From contig CAYORK010000025.1 in NCBI GenBank assembly GCA_964406345.1, positions 1 to 17,843 on the forward strand: a stretch of 17,843 nt of DNA, given 5' to 3'. Under the pieces are notes generated by a model that did no database searches, was not told where the DNA came from, and saw nothing but the letters and a program-made list of their open reading frames with translations. The translations under genes and the position numbers were made by a program. Of this stretch, positions 1 through 6,925 are shown in pieces. How positions within the stretch are numbered: position 1 is the first letter of the stretch; each line of letters starts with the position of its first letter. The DNA is from SYAN01 sp964406345 (GTDB taxonomy: Bacteria; Actinomycetota; Actinomycetes; Nanopelagicales; Nanopelagicaceae).

Positions 1-39
1 GCTCCAAAGCGCCGCAAGAAGGCTGCTAAGAAGAAGTAA
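1..39 (+). CDS. C-terminal tail of a Lys/Arg/Ala-rich basic protein (partial)
   Basis: The window opens inside a reading frame whose last twelve codons give APKRRKKAAKKK, followed by TAA at 37-39. A strong terminator follows 17 nt later, which supports this being a true gene end. Basic tails of this kind are common on actinobacterial nucleoid proteins (HU-like or histone-H1-like) and on some ribosomal or RNA-binding proteins. Twelve residues cannot decide between these, so no product is assigned. Confidence 0.6.
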   Translation, partial: APKRRKKAAKKK

Positions 40-56
40 GCCTGCGCTTTATCGGG

Positions 57-88
57 AAAACCCGCTGACTTCGGTCAGCGGGTTTTTT
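57..88. terminator. Intrinsic terminator, probably bidirectional, with a TTCG loop
   Basis: A perfect 9-bp GC-rich stem (CCCGCTGAC at 61-69 with GTCAGCGGG at 74-82) closes on a TTCG tetraloop. It is flanked by AAAA (57-60) and TTTTTT (83-88). On the + strand it ends the basic-protein gene. On the - strand the complement of the A run gives a short U tract, so it can also end the marR transcript. The marR stop codon (88-90) touches the edge of the hairpin. Confidence 0.93.
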
Positions 89-564
89 CATGCCTCGTTC
101 TTGAAGTCTTCGCGAAGGCCGGTCTCTATCCGGTCGAAGAGCGTTGCCATACTCTCCTGATCTTTCCCGCTGAGTTGATCTAAGAATCTAGCGCGCACCG
201 ATCTGACATGGTCGGGAGCTGCTTTCACGATGGCGCGATACCCCTTATCGGTCATCACGGCCCACGACCCCCGCTTATCTTCAGTGCAAGCCTGCCGCCT
301 TACCCAGCCTGCCTTCTCCATGACAGTGATGCGATGTGAGAGCCTCGACTTCGAGACCATGGCGATCTCGGCAAGTTCGGACATCCTCATCTTGCGACCT
401 GGTGCTTCACTCAATTGTGCTAACACTTCGTAATCTGGCATGGAGAGATCATGGTCTTCCAGATCCTGCTCGAGCGCCTCAAGGAGTCGACGGGAGGCGA
501 TGATGTAGGCACGCCATGCCTTCATCTCGCGCGAATTGAGCCACTTTGGCTCTTTGCCGGTCAT
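88..564 (-). CDS. MarR-family winged-helix transcriptional regulator
   Basis: The 158-residue product has the normal length and layout of a MarR repressor. An N-terminal dimerisation helix comes first, then a winged helix: the helix-turn-helix lies at about residues 61-90 (SELAEIAMVSKSRLSHRI...), and the wing at about 91-108 contains the family-typical D-K-R-G run (TEDKRGSWAVMTDKG). A C-terminal helical dimer region follows. MarR proteins bind palindromes as dimers and usually release DNA on binding a small ligand or on oxidation. One cysteine (C93, in the wing) is present, so redox sensing is possible but unproven. The ATG is preceded by TAACCT six nt upstream, suggesting a leaderless mRNA. 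An 18-bp palindrome overlaps that box, so autorepression is likely. The gene diverges from the CPBP protease gene. The ligand is unknown. Confidence 0.92.
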   Translation of the reverse strand: MTGKEPKWLNSREMKAWRAYIIASRRLLEALEQDLEDHDLSMPDYEVLAQLSEAPGRKMRMSELAEIAMVSKSRLSHRITVMEKAGWVRRQACTEDKRGSWAVMTDKGYRAIVKAAPDHVRSVRARFLDQLSGKDQESMATLFDRIETGLREDFKNEA

Positions 565-570
565 GCCCCA

Positions 571-576
571 AGGTTA
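571..576 (-). promoter_or_regulatory. Putative -10 box of marR (leaderless)
   Basis: TAACCT on the - strand ends exactly six nt before the marR ATG, so transcription would begin at or next to the start codon. No Shine-Dalgarno sequence is visible in the six-base gap. The box overlaps one arm of the palindrome at 575-592. No convincing -35 box was seen. Confidence 0.55.
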
Positions 577-592
577 CTTGAAACTTCAACTA
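575..592. promoter_or_regulatory. 18-bp palindromic operator, likely MarR binding site
   Basis: TACTTGAAACTTCAACTA reads as TA-n-TTGAA-nn-TTCAA-n-TA: all seven symmetric base pairs of the TA and TTGAA arms match. This is the size and type of site bound by MarR dimers. It lies 11 bp from the marR start, overlaps the likely marR -10 box, and is about 33 bp upstream of the likely -10 of the divergent CPBP gene. It could therefore control both. Confidence 0.65.
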
Positions 593-624
593 TTTACCCA
601 TCATCGATTGAGTCTCGACTTCGC

Positions 625-630
625 TACCCT
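625..630 (+). promoter_or_regulatory. Putative -10 box of the CPBP protease gene (leaderless)
   Basis: TACCCT ends seven nt before the ATG at 638. No Shine-Dalgarno sequence precedes that ATG (TCACTCC lies in between). The arrangement matches the TAnnnT-plus-six pattern before marR, tgt and both MFS genes, and it supports choosing 638 as the start rather than an upstream ATG at 536 that lies inside marR. Confidence 0.5.
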
Positions 631-637
631 TCACTCC

Positions 638-1540
638 ATGTTCGAATCGCCCTTCACTCCCCGGCAACATGCTGGTGATTCACTGAGCGCCTCCGACTTC
701 AAGCCCCGCATCTGGCGCTGGCTTCTTGGCACGACCATCATCGTGATCTTCTGGCAAGCAGGAGGGGTGGCCCTCATCCTCGCTGCCGCAAAGTTCTTCG
801 GAGTGCCGGTCGAAGACCTTGAGACCTTCCCTGATGTTGCACCCTGGAAGGCGGGCTTCATCACACTGATCTCATTCCTTCCACTCTTTCTCATCGTCCC
901 AATCCTCTATCGACTTCTCCTGCAGCTGCCCTTCAAACGCCTCATCACCTCCCGCGAGAGGGTCTCATTCCGACGGATTTGGCATGGATTCATCGTGATG
1001 AGCGCGCTCGTGGTGCCTCTATCGGCAGTGGATCTCTTCCTCAATGGCGAGGACTACACCTACACCTTCGACTTTGCACTCTTCTGGCCCTACCTACTCA
1101 TCGCCCTGACCCTCTTGCCAATCCAGACGACGGCGGAAGAGTTCTTCTTCCGGGGTTGGCTCCTGCGTTGGGTCTCCAGTGGTCGCTTACCCATCTGGCT
1201 CATCGTCTTCATCAACTCGTCGCTCTTCGCCCTCCCTCACATGTTCAATCCTGAGGTCAAGGATTACTACCTCATCGCCTTCGTGTACTTCACCTCGATG
1301 GGAGCGATGCTCACCATCGCGACCTTGAGGGACAAGAGCCTCGAGTTGGCTATCGGTGCGCACTTCGCAAACAACTTCCTCACCGGAGTCTTGGTGACAT
1401 ATCAAGACTCAGCTCTTCCCTCCGCAGCGCTGCTGATGAGTGGAGAACTCGATTGGATCGGAAGCACCGTTACTGCGGTGTTGATGGTCCCGCTCTTCTT
1501 GTGGCTGACCAAACCCCGAAAAGAAAGCGAGAGAACGTGA
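638..1540 (+). CDS. CPBP-family intramembrane protease (Rce1/Abi-like)
   Basis: This 300-residue polytopic membrane protein carries all three CPBP motifs: EExxxR as EEFFFR (E167, E168, R172), FxxxH as FALPH (F197, H201) and HxxxN as HFANN (H242, N246). These form the active site within the membrane in Rce1-type glutamate endopeptidases. Hydrophobic segments lie at about residues 28-52, 73-98, 116-132, 149-165, 186-200, 211-228 and 271-289. Bacterial members process or degrade membrane and prenylated substrates, or protect against peptides, but the substrate here is unknown. An earlier in-frame ATG at 536 would overlap marR and its operator, so 638 is preferred. The stop overlaps the GTG of the M13 peptidase gene (GTGA), so the two are co-transcribed and probably translationally coupled. 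Control by the divergent MarR protein is inferred. Confidence 0.9.
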   Translation: MFESPFTPRQHAGDSLSASDFKPRIWRWLLGTTIIVIFWQAGGVALILAAAKFFGVPVEDLETFPDVAPWKAGFITLISFLPLFLIVPILYRLLLQLPFKRLITSRERVSFRRIWHGFIVMSALVVPLSAVDLFLNGEDYTYTFDFALFWPYLLIALTLLPIQTTAEEFFFRGWLLRWVSSGRLPIWLIVFINSSLFALPHMFNPEVKDYYLIAFVYFTSMGAMLTIATLRDKSLELAIGAHFANNFLTGVLVTYQDSALPSAALLMSGELDWIGSTVTAVLMVPLFLWLTKPRKESERT

Positions 1541-3486
1541 GCCGAAGTGGACTGATTCGAGAGAACATCGATCCTAAGGTTCGGCCACAGGATGACCTCT
1601 ATCGCCATGTCAACGGTGCGTGGCTCACCTCTTCCGAGATTCCGGCCGATCGCGCTGCCGATGGTTCCTTCTACGCCCTTCGCGATCTCTCCGAGGAGCG
1701 AGTCCGTTCCATCATCGAGCAGGCCGATGGCCCAGAGGGCAGTAGCGCGGCGAAGATCAGAGACCTCTACCAAGACTTCATGGATGAGGGTGCGATCGAA
1801 AGACTTGGGATCGCACCGATACACGATGACCTACAACGAGCCCTTGCTGTCGCGGATAAGGACTCATTCGTCGAAACCCTCGGACATCTCGAAGGACGGG
1901 GTCGAGCAGCGCTCTTCGGTGGCTACATCACGACAGACAAAGATGATCCGACCGTCAACATCGCCTATCTCGGTCAAGGTGGTTTGAGTCTTCCCGATGA
2001 GGCCTACTACCGCCTCGAAGAGCATGAGGCGATCCGCACCGCACTCCTCGGTCACGTCGAGCGGATTCTGACTTTGGCCGGAGTCGATCAACCATCTACG
2101 CGTGCCACGTCGATCCTCGCCCTAGAGACCGAGATCGCGACCCACCACTGGGACAAGGTGCGAAACCGCGATGCAGTCGCTACTTACAACAAAATGACCT
2201 TCGAAGAGATCGCATCGCTCTCCCCTCACTTCGATTGGGGTCTCTGGTCGACCGCATCCAACACACCTGCGAAGGTGCTAGCCCCCGCCGTGATCCGGCA
2301 GCCTTCCTTCTTCCAGGGGATGAGCGCGATGCTGGAGAGATTCGATTCCTTCGCCTGGGGCTCTTGGCTCGCATTCAAAGTCGTAAGCAATGGCGCCCCC
2401 TACCTGCACACCCCTCTCGTCAATGAGAACTTCGACTTCTACGGTCGCACACTCGGGGGCATCCCAGAGCTGAAGGAGCGCTGGAAGCGAGGCGTCGCCC
2501 TTGTCGAAGGATCGCTGGGTGAGGCCGTTGGTGAGATCTACGTTGCCAAGCACTTCCCTCCTGCAGCGAAGGAGCGGATGCAGACCTTGGTCGGCCATCT
2601 GATCACCGCCTATCGCCAATCGATCTCAGGTCTTGAGTGGATGGGCGCTGAGACGCGCGAGAAGGCGCTCGAGAAACTCTCCAAGTTCACGCCGAAGATC
2701 GGTTATCCAGATAAGTGGCGGGACTACAGCGGGTTAGAGATCCGGCGAGGTGATCTCTTCGGCAATCTCCAACGAATCCACGCCTTCGAGACCGCCTTCG
2801 AATACGCCAAGATCGGCGCACCGGTCGATAAGACCGAGTGGTTCATGACACCGCAGACCGTCAACGCCTACTACAACCCAGGGATGAACGAGATCGTCTT
2901 CCCTGCGGCGATCTTGCAACCACCATTCTTTGATCCCGAGGCCGACGATGCCGTCAACTTCGGCGGAATCGGAGCAGTCATCGGCCATGAGATCGGTCAT
3001 GGTTTCGATGACCAAGGCTCTCGTTATGACGGGGATGGTCGCTTGGTCAATTGGTGGAGTGAGGACGATCGACGCGAATTCGAGAAACGAACCTCCTCAT
3101 TGATCGCGCAATATGACGCGCTTGCACCGGAAGAGACTCCTGAGAGCACGGTCAACGGATCACTTACGATCGGCGAGAACATCGGCGACCTAGGTGGAGC
3201 GACGATCGCGTACAAGGCCTATCGAATCTCGCTCGAGGGTAAAGAGCCGCCAGTCATAGATGGACTCACCGGACTTCAGCGATTCTTCTTCGGATATGCC
3301 CAGATCTGGCGAGCGAAGTTACGACCAGAGACGATGAAGATCCGTCTTGCTACCGACCCACATTCACCGGCTGAGTTTCGTTGCAATCAGATCGTGCGCA
3401 ACATCGATGAGTTCTACAGCGCCTTCGAGGTATCCGAGGATGACGATCTCTACATGGCTCCGAAGGAGCGAGTTCGGATCTGGTAG
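1537..3486 (+). CDS. pepO: M13-family zinc endopeptidase (neprilysin/PepO-like)
   Basis: The 649-residue product has the full M13 signature. The zinc site is HEIGH (H484, E485, H488) and the third ligand lies in ENIGD (E547, D551). The substrate-backbone motif is NAYYNP (443-448), and RPQDDLYRHVNGAWL opens the N-terminal domain. The C-terminus ends ERVRIW, like the R-x-W end of the family. M13 enzymes cut short peptides on the amino side of hydrophobic residues. There is no signal peptide or membrane anchor, so it should be cytosolic, suited to trimming imported peptides. The start is taken as GTG 1537, overlapping the upstream stop as GTGA, with purine-rich AAAGCGAGAG before it. An in-frame ATG at 1453 would add 28 residues of unrelated sequence inside the CPBP gene. 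It converges on the peptide-ABC ATPase gene with a 21-bp gap in which no clear hairpin is seen. Confidence 0.95.
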   Translation: MSRSGLIRENIDPKVRPQDDLYRHVNGAWLTSSEIPADRAADGSFYALRDLSEERVRSIIEQADGPEGSSAAKIRDLYQDFMDEGAIERLGIAPIHDDLQRALAVADKDSFVETLGHLEGRGRAALFGGYITTDKDDPTVNIAYLGQGGLSLPDEAYYRLEEHEAIRTALLGHVERILTLAGVDQPSTRATSILALETEIATHHWDKVRNRDAVATYNKMTFEEIASLSPHFDWGLWSTASNTPAKVLAPAVIRQPSFFQGMSAMLERFDSFAWGSWLAFKVVSNGAPYLHTPLVNENFDFYGRTLGGIPELKERWKRGVALVEGSLGEAVGEIYVAKHFPPAAKERMQTLVGHLITAYRQSISGLEWMGAETREKALEKLSKFTPKIGYPDKWRDYSGLEIRRGDLFGNLQRIHAFETAFEYAKIGAPVDKTEWFMTPQTVNAYYNPGMNEIVFPAAILQPPFFDPEADDAVNFGGIGAVIGHEIGHGFDDQGSRYDGDGRLVNWWSEDDRREFEKRTSSLIAQYDALAPEETPESTVNGSLTIGENIGDLGGATIAYKAYRISLEGKEPPVIDGLTGLQRFFFGYAQIWRAKLRPETMKIRLATDPHSPAEFRCNQIVRNIDEFYSAFEVSEDDDLYMAPKERVRIW

Positions 3487-3507
3487 GACGCTGCGGGCTT
3501 TTGTAGG

Positions 3508-5154
3508 TTAGTTCTTGGCAGCAAGACGAGCCTCGCGGCGGATTCGCTGTTCCTCTGGATTCGGAACGGGAACAGCAGCGATCAAGCGTCTCGTATAAGG
3601 ATCCTTTGCATCCTTGAGAATCTGATCACGATCGCCAACCTCAACGAGACGTCCTTCCTGCATGACCGCGATGCGGTGCGAGAGGATGTCGACGACTGCA
3701 AGGTCGTGGCTGATGAAGAGGCATGCGAAGTTGAGTCGCTCTTGAAGTTCCAAGAGGAGATCAAGGAAGCGGGCCTGGACCGATACATCGAGCGCGGAAG
3801 TGGGCTCATCTGCGATCAAGAGATCTGGGGTAAGGGCGAGCGCTCGAGCGATACCGACGCGCTGGCGCTGTCCGCCAGAGAGCTCGTGTGGGAATCGATT
3901 TCGGTAGGAGCGAGGAAGCTCGACTTGCTCCAAGAGGTCCTCGACCTTCTTGTTCAACTCATCGCCCTTGGCCAGGCCGGCAAGGAAGATCGGCTCACCG
4001 ATGCTCTCGCCGATCGGAAGTCGTGGGTTGAGCGAGCTGGCTGGGTCCTGGAAGACGATTCCGGTGTGGCGACGGATCGAGAAGAGTTCCTTCTGGCTCG
4101 CCTTGGAGATGTCGCGACCGACGATCTCGACTTGACCCTCCTTGATCGGCAGAAGCCCGATCGCGGCGCGACCTACAGTGGTCTTTCCAGAGCCTGACTC
4201 ACCGACGAGACCGACGATCTCTCCTGGATAGATCTCCAAGGAGAAGTCCTTCACTGCAGTGAAGGCAGGGATGCGACCGCGCTTCGGATACTCGATGGTG
4301 ACGTTCTCCATCTTGAGCACTGGTGCTGCCTTCGCCTTCTCTGGAGCGAGGACTCGCTTCTTGCTTGAGCCAAGCTTGGGGACCGCCGCGAGAAGTTCCT
4401 TCGTATACGGATGGGTCGGACGGTTGAAGATCTGATCCGCTGTGCCATGTTCGACAGTAAGGCCATCCTTCATCACCAAGATCTCATCGGCCATATCGGC
4501 AACGACACCCATATCGTGAGTGATGAGCAGGATCGCAGAGTTGAGACGAGTTCGAAGTCCGCGCATCAAATCAAGGATCTCGGCCTGAATGGTGACATCG
4601 AGCGCGGTGGTCGGCTCATCGGCGACCAACATTCCTGGGTCGCAGGCAAGTGATTGCGCGATCATCGCGCGCTGACGCTGTCCACCCGAGAGTTGGTGTG
4701 GGTACTTGTCGAAGGACTTCTCTGGATCTGGGATCTCGACCATGCCGATCAACTCAATGGCGCGTTCTCTCGCAACCTTCGGAGTCATATCGAAGTGGGT
4801 GCGCAGTGTCTCTACGATCTGGAAACCAATGGTGTAGACCGGATTGAGCGCGGTCATCGGCTCCTGGAAGATGTATGCGACTTCCTTGCCTCGAAAGTCG
4901 CGCAGGATGTTCTTCTTCGCGCCGACCATCTCGGTGCCCTTGACTGAAACACTGCCTGACATCCGTGCATTCGGGGCAAGAAGGCTCATCAACCCCATAG
5001 CGGTCGTCGACTTACCGGAACCGGACTCACCAACGATGGCGAGGACTTGACCGGGGCGGACTTCGAAATTCATCTTGACGGCTGCGGGATACCAGACGCC
5101 TTCAACCCAGAACTCGACGGTGAAGTCGCGTACCTTGAGAATTGGCTCGCTCAT
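3508..5154 (-). CDS. Peptide ABC transporter ATPase, two fused nucleotide-binding domains (OppD-OppF/DppD-DppF type)
   Basis: The 548-residue protein contains two complete ABC ATPase domains in one chain. Domain 1 has Walker A GESGSGKST (42-50), signature LSGGQ (155-159), Walker B MLVADE (175-180) and switch His 213. Domain 2 has Walker A GESGSGKTT (318-326), LSGGQ (425-429), LLIADE (445-450) and His 493. Both have the HPYT/DPYTxxLxAAVP C-terminal element typical of oligopeptide importer ATPases. Fusing the OppD and OppF roles is common in actinobacteria. It should power the permease pair encoded at 5855-8482. AGGGGGAG lies seven nt before the ATG, so translation is leadered. It is cut off from the rest of the operon by an opposite-strand gene (5214-5834), and no convincing promoter was seen in the 59 bp before it. 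Confidence 0.95.
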   Translation of the reverse strand: MSEPILKVRDFTVEFWVEGVWYPAAVKMNFEVRPGQVLAIVGESGSGKSTTAMGLMSLLAPNARMSGSVSVKGTEMVGAKKNILRDFRGKEVAYIFQEPMTALNPVYTIGFQIVETLRTHFDMTPKVARERAIELIGMVEIPDPEKSFDKYPHQLSGGQRQRAMIAQSLACDPGMLVADEPTTALDVTIQAEILDLMRGLRTRLNSAILLITHDMGVVADMADEILVMKDGLTVEHGTADQIFNRPTHPYTKELLAAVPKLGSSKKRVLAPEKAKAAPVLKMENVTIEYPKRGRIPAFTAVKDFSLEIYPGEIVGLVGESGSGKTTVGRAAIGLLPIKEGQVEIVGRDISKASQKELFSIRRHTGIVFQDPASSLNPRLPIGESIGEPIFLAGLAKGDELNKKVEDLLEQVELPRSYRNRFPHELSGGQRQRVGIARALALTPDLLIADEPTSALDVSVQARFLDLLLELQERLNFACLFISHDLAVVDILSHRIAVMQEGRLVEVGDRDQILKDAKDPYTRRLIAAVPVPNPEEQRIRREARLAAKN

Positions 5155-5161
5155 CGCGTCA

Positions 5162-5169
5162 CTCCCCCT
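5162..5169 (-). promoter_or_regulatory. Strong ribosome binding site of the fused ATPase gene
   Basis: AGGGGGAG on the - strand lies seven nt before the ATG at 5154. It shows that the ATPase mRNA carries a 5' leader, which must come from a promoter in or beyond the opposing gene, or from readthrough from permease C. Confidence 0.7.
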
Positions 5170-5213
5170 GTCGATTCAAAGGTCAGCATCACAGCTCGTG
5201 AGAGGATCGCACC

Positions 5214-5834
5214 ATGACCGATCCCGAAGTCTTCCGTCCTCGCAGCGGCTACATTTTCTTCGCCCTCGCTGCCACCGGATCGGCGATCTACACCTACCAA
5301 AGCTTCCGTTACTTCTCTTTCGCAAGTGGCATCACCACTGCGCTCTGGTCGGGACTGCTCTTGACCATCGCCTACCTGATCTTCGTTCGCCCCAAGGTCG
5401 TGATCTACGACGAAGGAATCACGATCACCAATCCGCTCTACGAGATCACTCGAAGTTGGGCTGATGTAGTCACCATCGATGTCCGATACACCATGTCGAT
5501 CCGACTTCGCGAAGAGATCAAACTCCCCTGGCACCGAAAGTCCACGGAGACCATTTACGCCTTCGCCGCTCCCGCTCCAGGTCGATACCACTCCAGGTCC
5601 ATACACCCTTCGGATCTTCGCGGAGTAGGAATCAGTCACGAGGCTGCCCTTCGCCCCGGTGACTCGCCACGCAGTCACTCCGGGCAAGCCGCGGCGATCG
5701 CGAGATTGCGACAACAAAGATTCGACAAGAAGTCCGCGCCGACTCCAATCGAAGGGAGATACTCCAAGAACTCTTCGATTCAAGGAGTCATCCTTGCCCT
5801 CATGGTGATGATCGGCATCGACATAGCCCTGTAG
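5214..5834 (+). CDS. PH-domain-like membrane protein, oriented against the opp operon
   Basis: The 206-residue product has two N-terminal membrane segments (about residues 12-28 and 42-58), then a soluble stretch (about 58-124) beginning KVVIYDEGITITNPLYEITRSW. The pattern of a short beta strand, 'GI-I-N', then 'I-W-DV' resembles the bacterial PH-like domains of small actinobacterial membrane proteins. A charged, disordered-looking stretch (about 124-188) and a hydrophobic C-terminal helix (about 190-206) follow. The PH reading is a pattern judgement, and the function is unknown. The start is preceded by GAGAGGAT about six nt upstream, which could act as a Shine-Dalgarno or as a weak leaderless -10. 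The gene lies between the permease C and ATPase genes on the other strand, with gaps of 20 and 59 bp. The antisense frame over this region is rich in His, Arg and Ser and looks non-coding. Confidence 0.75.
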   Translation: MTDPEVFRPRSGYIFFALAATGSAIYTYQSFRYFSFASGITTALWSGLLLTIAYLIFVRPKVVIYDEGITITNPLYEITRSWADVVTIDVRYTMSIRLREEIKLPWHRKSTETIYAFAAPAPGRYHSRSIHPSDLRGVGISHEAALRPGDSPRSHSGQAAAIARLRQQRFDKKSAPTPIEGRYSKNSSIQGVILALMVMIGIDIAL

Positions 5835-5854
5835 AGGCTTCACAGCAGCAACTC

Positions 5855-6922
5855 TCACTTGGTTGATCCTTCGACATCTGCTGCGCGCTTGCCGGTCAAT
5901 TTGTCCTTGATGGAGAGCTTGCGACGCTGACGAGGGTCGAACGCATCGCGCAAGCCATCGCCGATGAAGTTGATGCAGAGAGCGATGGTGATGATGAAGA
6001 AACCTGGCCACCAGAAGAGCCATGGCCGAGTCACGAATGACTCTTGATACTGACTGATGATCAGACCAAGTGAGACATCCGGCGAAGTGACACCGAAGCC
6101 AAGGTAACTCAGCGCCGTCTCGAGAAGGATCGCACCTGCCATCAAGAGGGTCACTGCGACGATGATCACGCCGATCGCATTCGGGAGGATGTGCTTGAAG
6201 ATGATGCGTCGATTGCTCGCACCTGCGACGCGGGCTGCATCGACGAACTCTCGTTCGCGCAGCGTCAAGAACTCACCGCGCACGAGACGCGAGAGACCGG
6301 TCCAAGCGAAGAGGCCGAGGTAGAAGGCAAGGAAGGTCGCACCGAGGTTTCCGATGTGGTAACCGATGACCGAACCGATGATGATCGCCGGGATGACGAT
6401 GATGAAGTCGGTGAAGCGCATCAAGACCGCATCGACCCAACCACGGAAGTAACCGGCGATCGCGCCGACGACGGTTCCGATTAGGGCAGCGATGAATCCG
6501 ATGATGATCATGACCTGGAGAGAGCGTTGCGTTCCTCGCATCACGAGTGCGAAGTAATCGCGACCGATGTTGTCTTGACCGAATGGGTGTTGACCTACGA
6601 CAACGCCATCGCCATCAAGGAACGGGATCATGTCGAGAGTCGGGCAACCGGTCACACCACCTGGACAATCCTCGAATCGAAGTTCGGGTGTATCGAGGTA
6701 GGAGAACTTCCACCATCCTGGGATTTGGATCGGACCCAACGAAAAGTCGAGTGCGGAGAAGACCAAGATGAAGATCGCGAGCAGAACGAAGACCGAGATC
6801 ATCGCCGCACGGTGTCGCACGAATCTACGAAAGACGATCTGGCTTTGGCTTAGCCCTTCGGTCTCCTTGTTGCGGATCGCATCTTCTTTGTCACCTGGCA
6901 TCACTTCTTTATCTATGCTCAT
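5855..6922 (-). CDS. oppC: Peptide ABC transporter permease C (OppC/DppC type)
   Basis: The 355-residue protein is typical of OppC/DppC. A cytoplasmic N-terminus and first membrane helix (about 41-60) are followed by an extracytoplasmic loop with two cysteines (C86, C93) and HPFGQDNIGRDYFALVMRGT (112-131), which is diagnostic of this subunit. The transmembrane core carries an EAA coupling loop at about 226-248 (VDAARVAGASNRRIIFKHILPN). It forms the membrane channel with permease B and docks on the fused ATPase. Its ATG lies 3 bp after the permease B stop, so the two are translationally coupled. The next gene downstream on this strand, the ATPase, is about 700 bp away beyond an opposing gene. 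Confidence 0.94.
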   Translation of the reverse strand: MSIDKEVMPGDKEDAIRNKETEGLSQSQIVFRRFVRHRAAMISVFVLLAIFILVFSALDFSLGPIQIPGWWKFSYLDTPELRFEDCPGGVTGCPTLDMIPFLDGDGVVVGQHPFGQDNIGRDYFALVMRGTQRSLQVMIIIGFIAALIGTVVGAIAGYFRGWVDAVLMRFTDFIIVIPAIIIGSVIGYHIGNLGATFLAFYLGLFAWTGLSRLVRGEFLTLREREFVDAARVAGASNRRIIFKHILPNAIGVIIVAVTLLMAGAILLETALSYLGFGVTSPDVSLGLIISQYQESFVTRPWLFWWPGFFIITIALCINFIGDGLRDAFDPRQRRKLSIKDKLTGKRAADVEGSTK

Positions 6923-6925
6923 GGA

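Noticed and set aside
536..637. Upstream ATG extending the CPBP protease by 34 residues
   Set aside because: It would begin inside marR and run through the operator. The added residues are not membrane- or signal-like, and a leaderless box sits just before the ATG at 638.
1453..1536. Upstream ATG extending the M13 peptidase by 28 residues
   Set aside because: It lies wholly inside the CPBP gene and adds sequence unlike the family. The GTG at 1537 with a GTGA overlap and purine-rich upstream sequence is a better start.
88..3486. A defence or toxin-antitoxin reading of the MarR-CPBP-M13 unit (CPBP proteins were once called Abi)
   Set aside because: No toxin, nuclease, phage or mobile-element gene is nearby. 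All three proteins have ordinary housekeeping or stress-type family assignments, so a defence role has no support in the sequence.
3487..3507. Possible terminator between the M13 peptidase and ATPase genes
   Set aside because: The 21-bp gap has a GCGGGCTTTT run that looks like half a terminator, but no matching upstream arm was found.
5151..6023. A 290-codon open frame on the - strand covering the PH-domain gene and the end of permease C
   Set aside because: Its product is rich in His, Arg and Ser with no domain pattern, and it overlaps two genes with sensible membrane-protein composition. It is a shadow frame.
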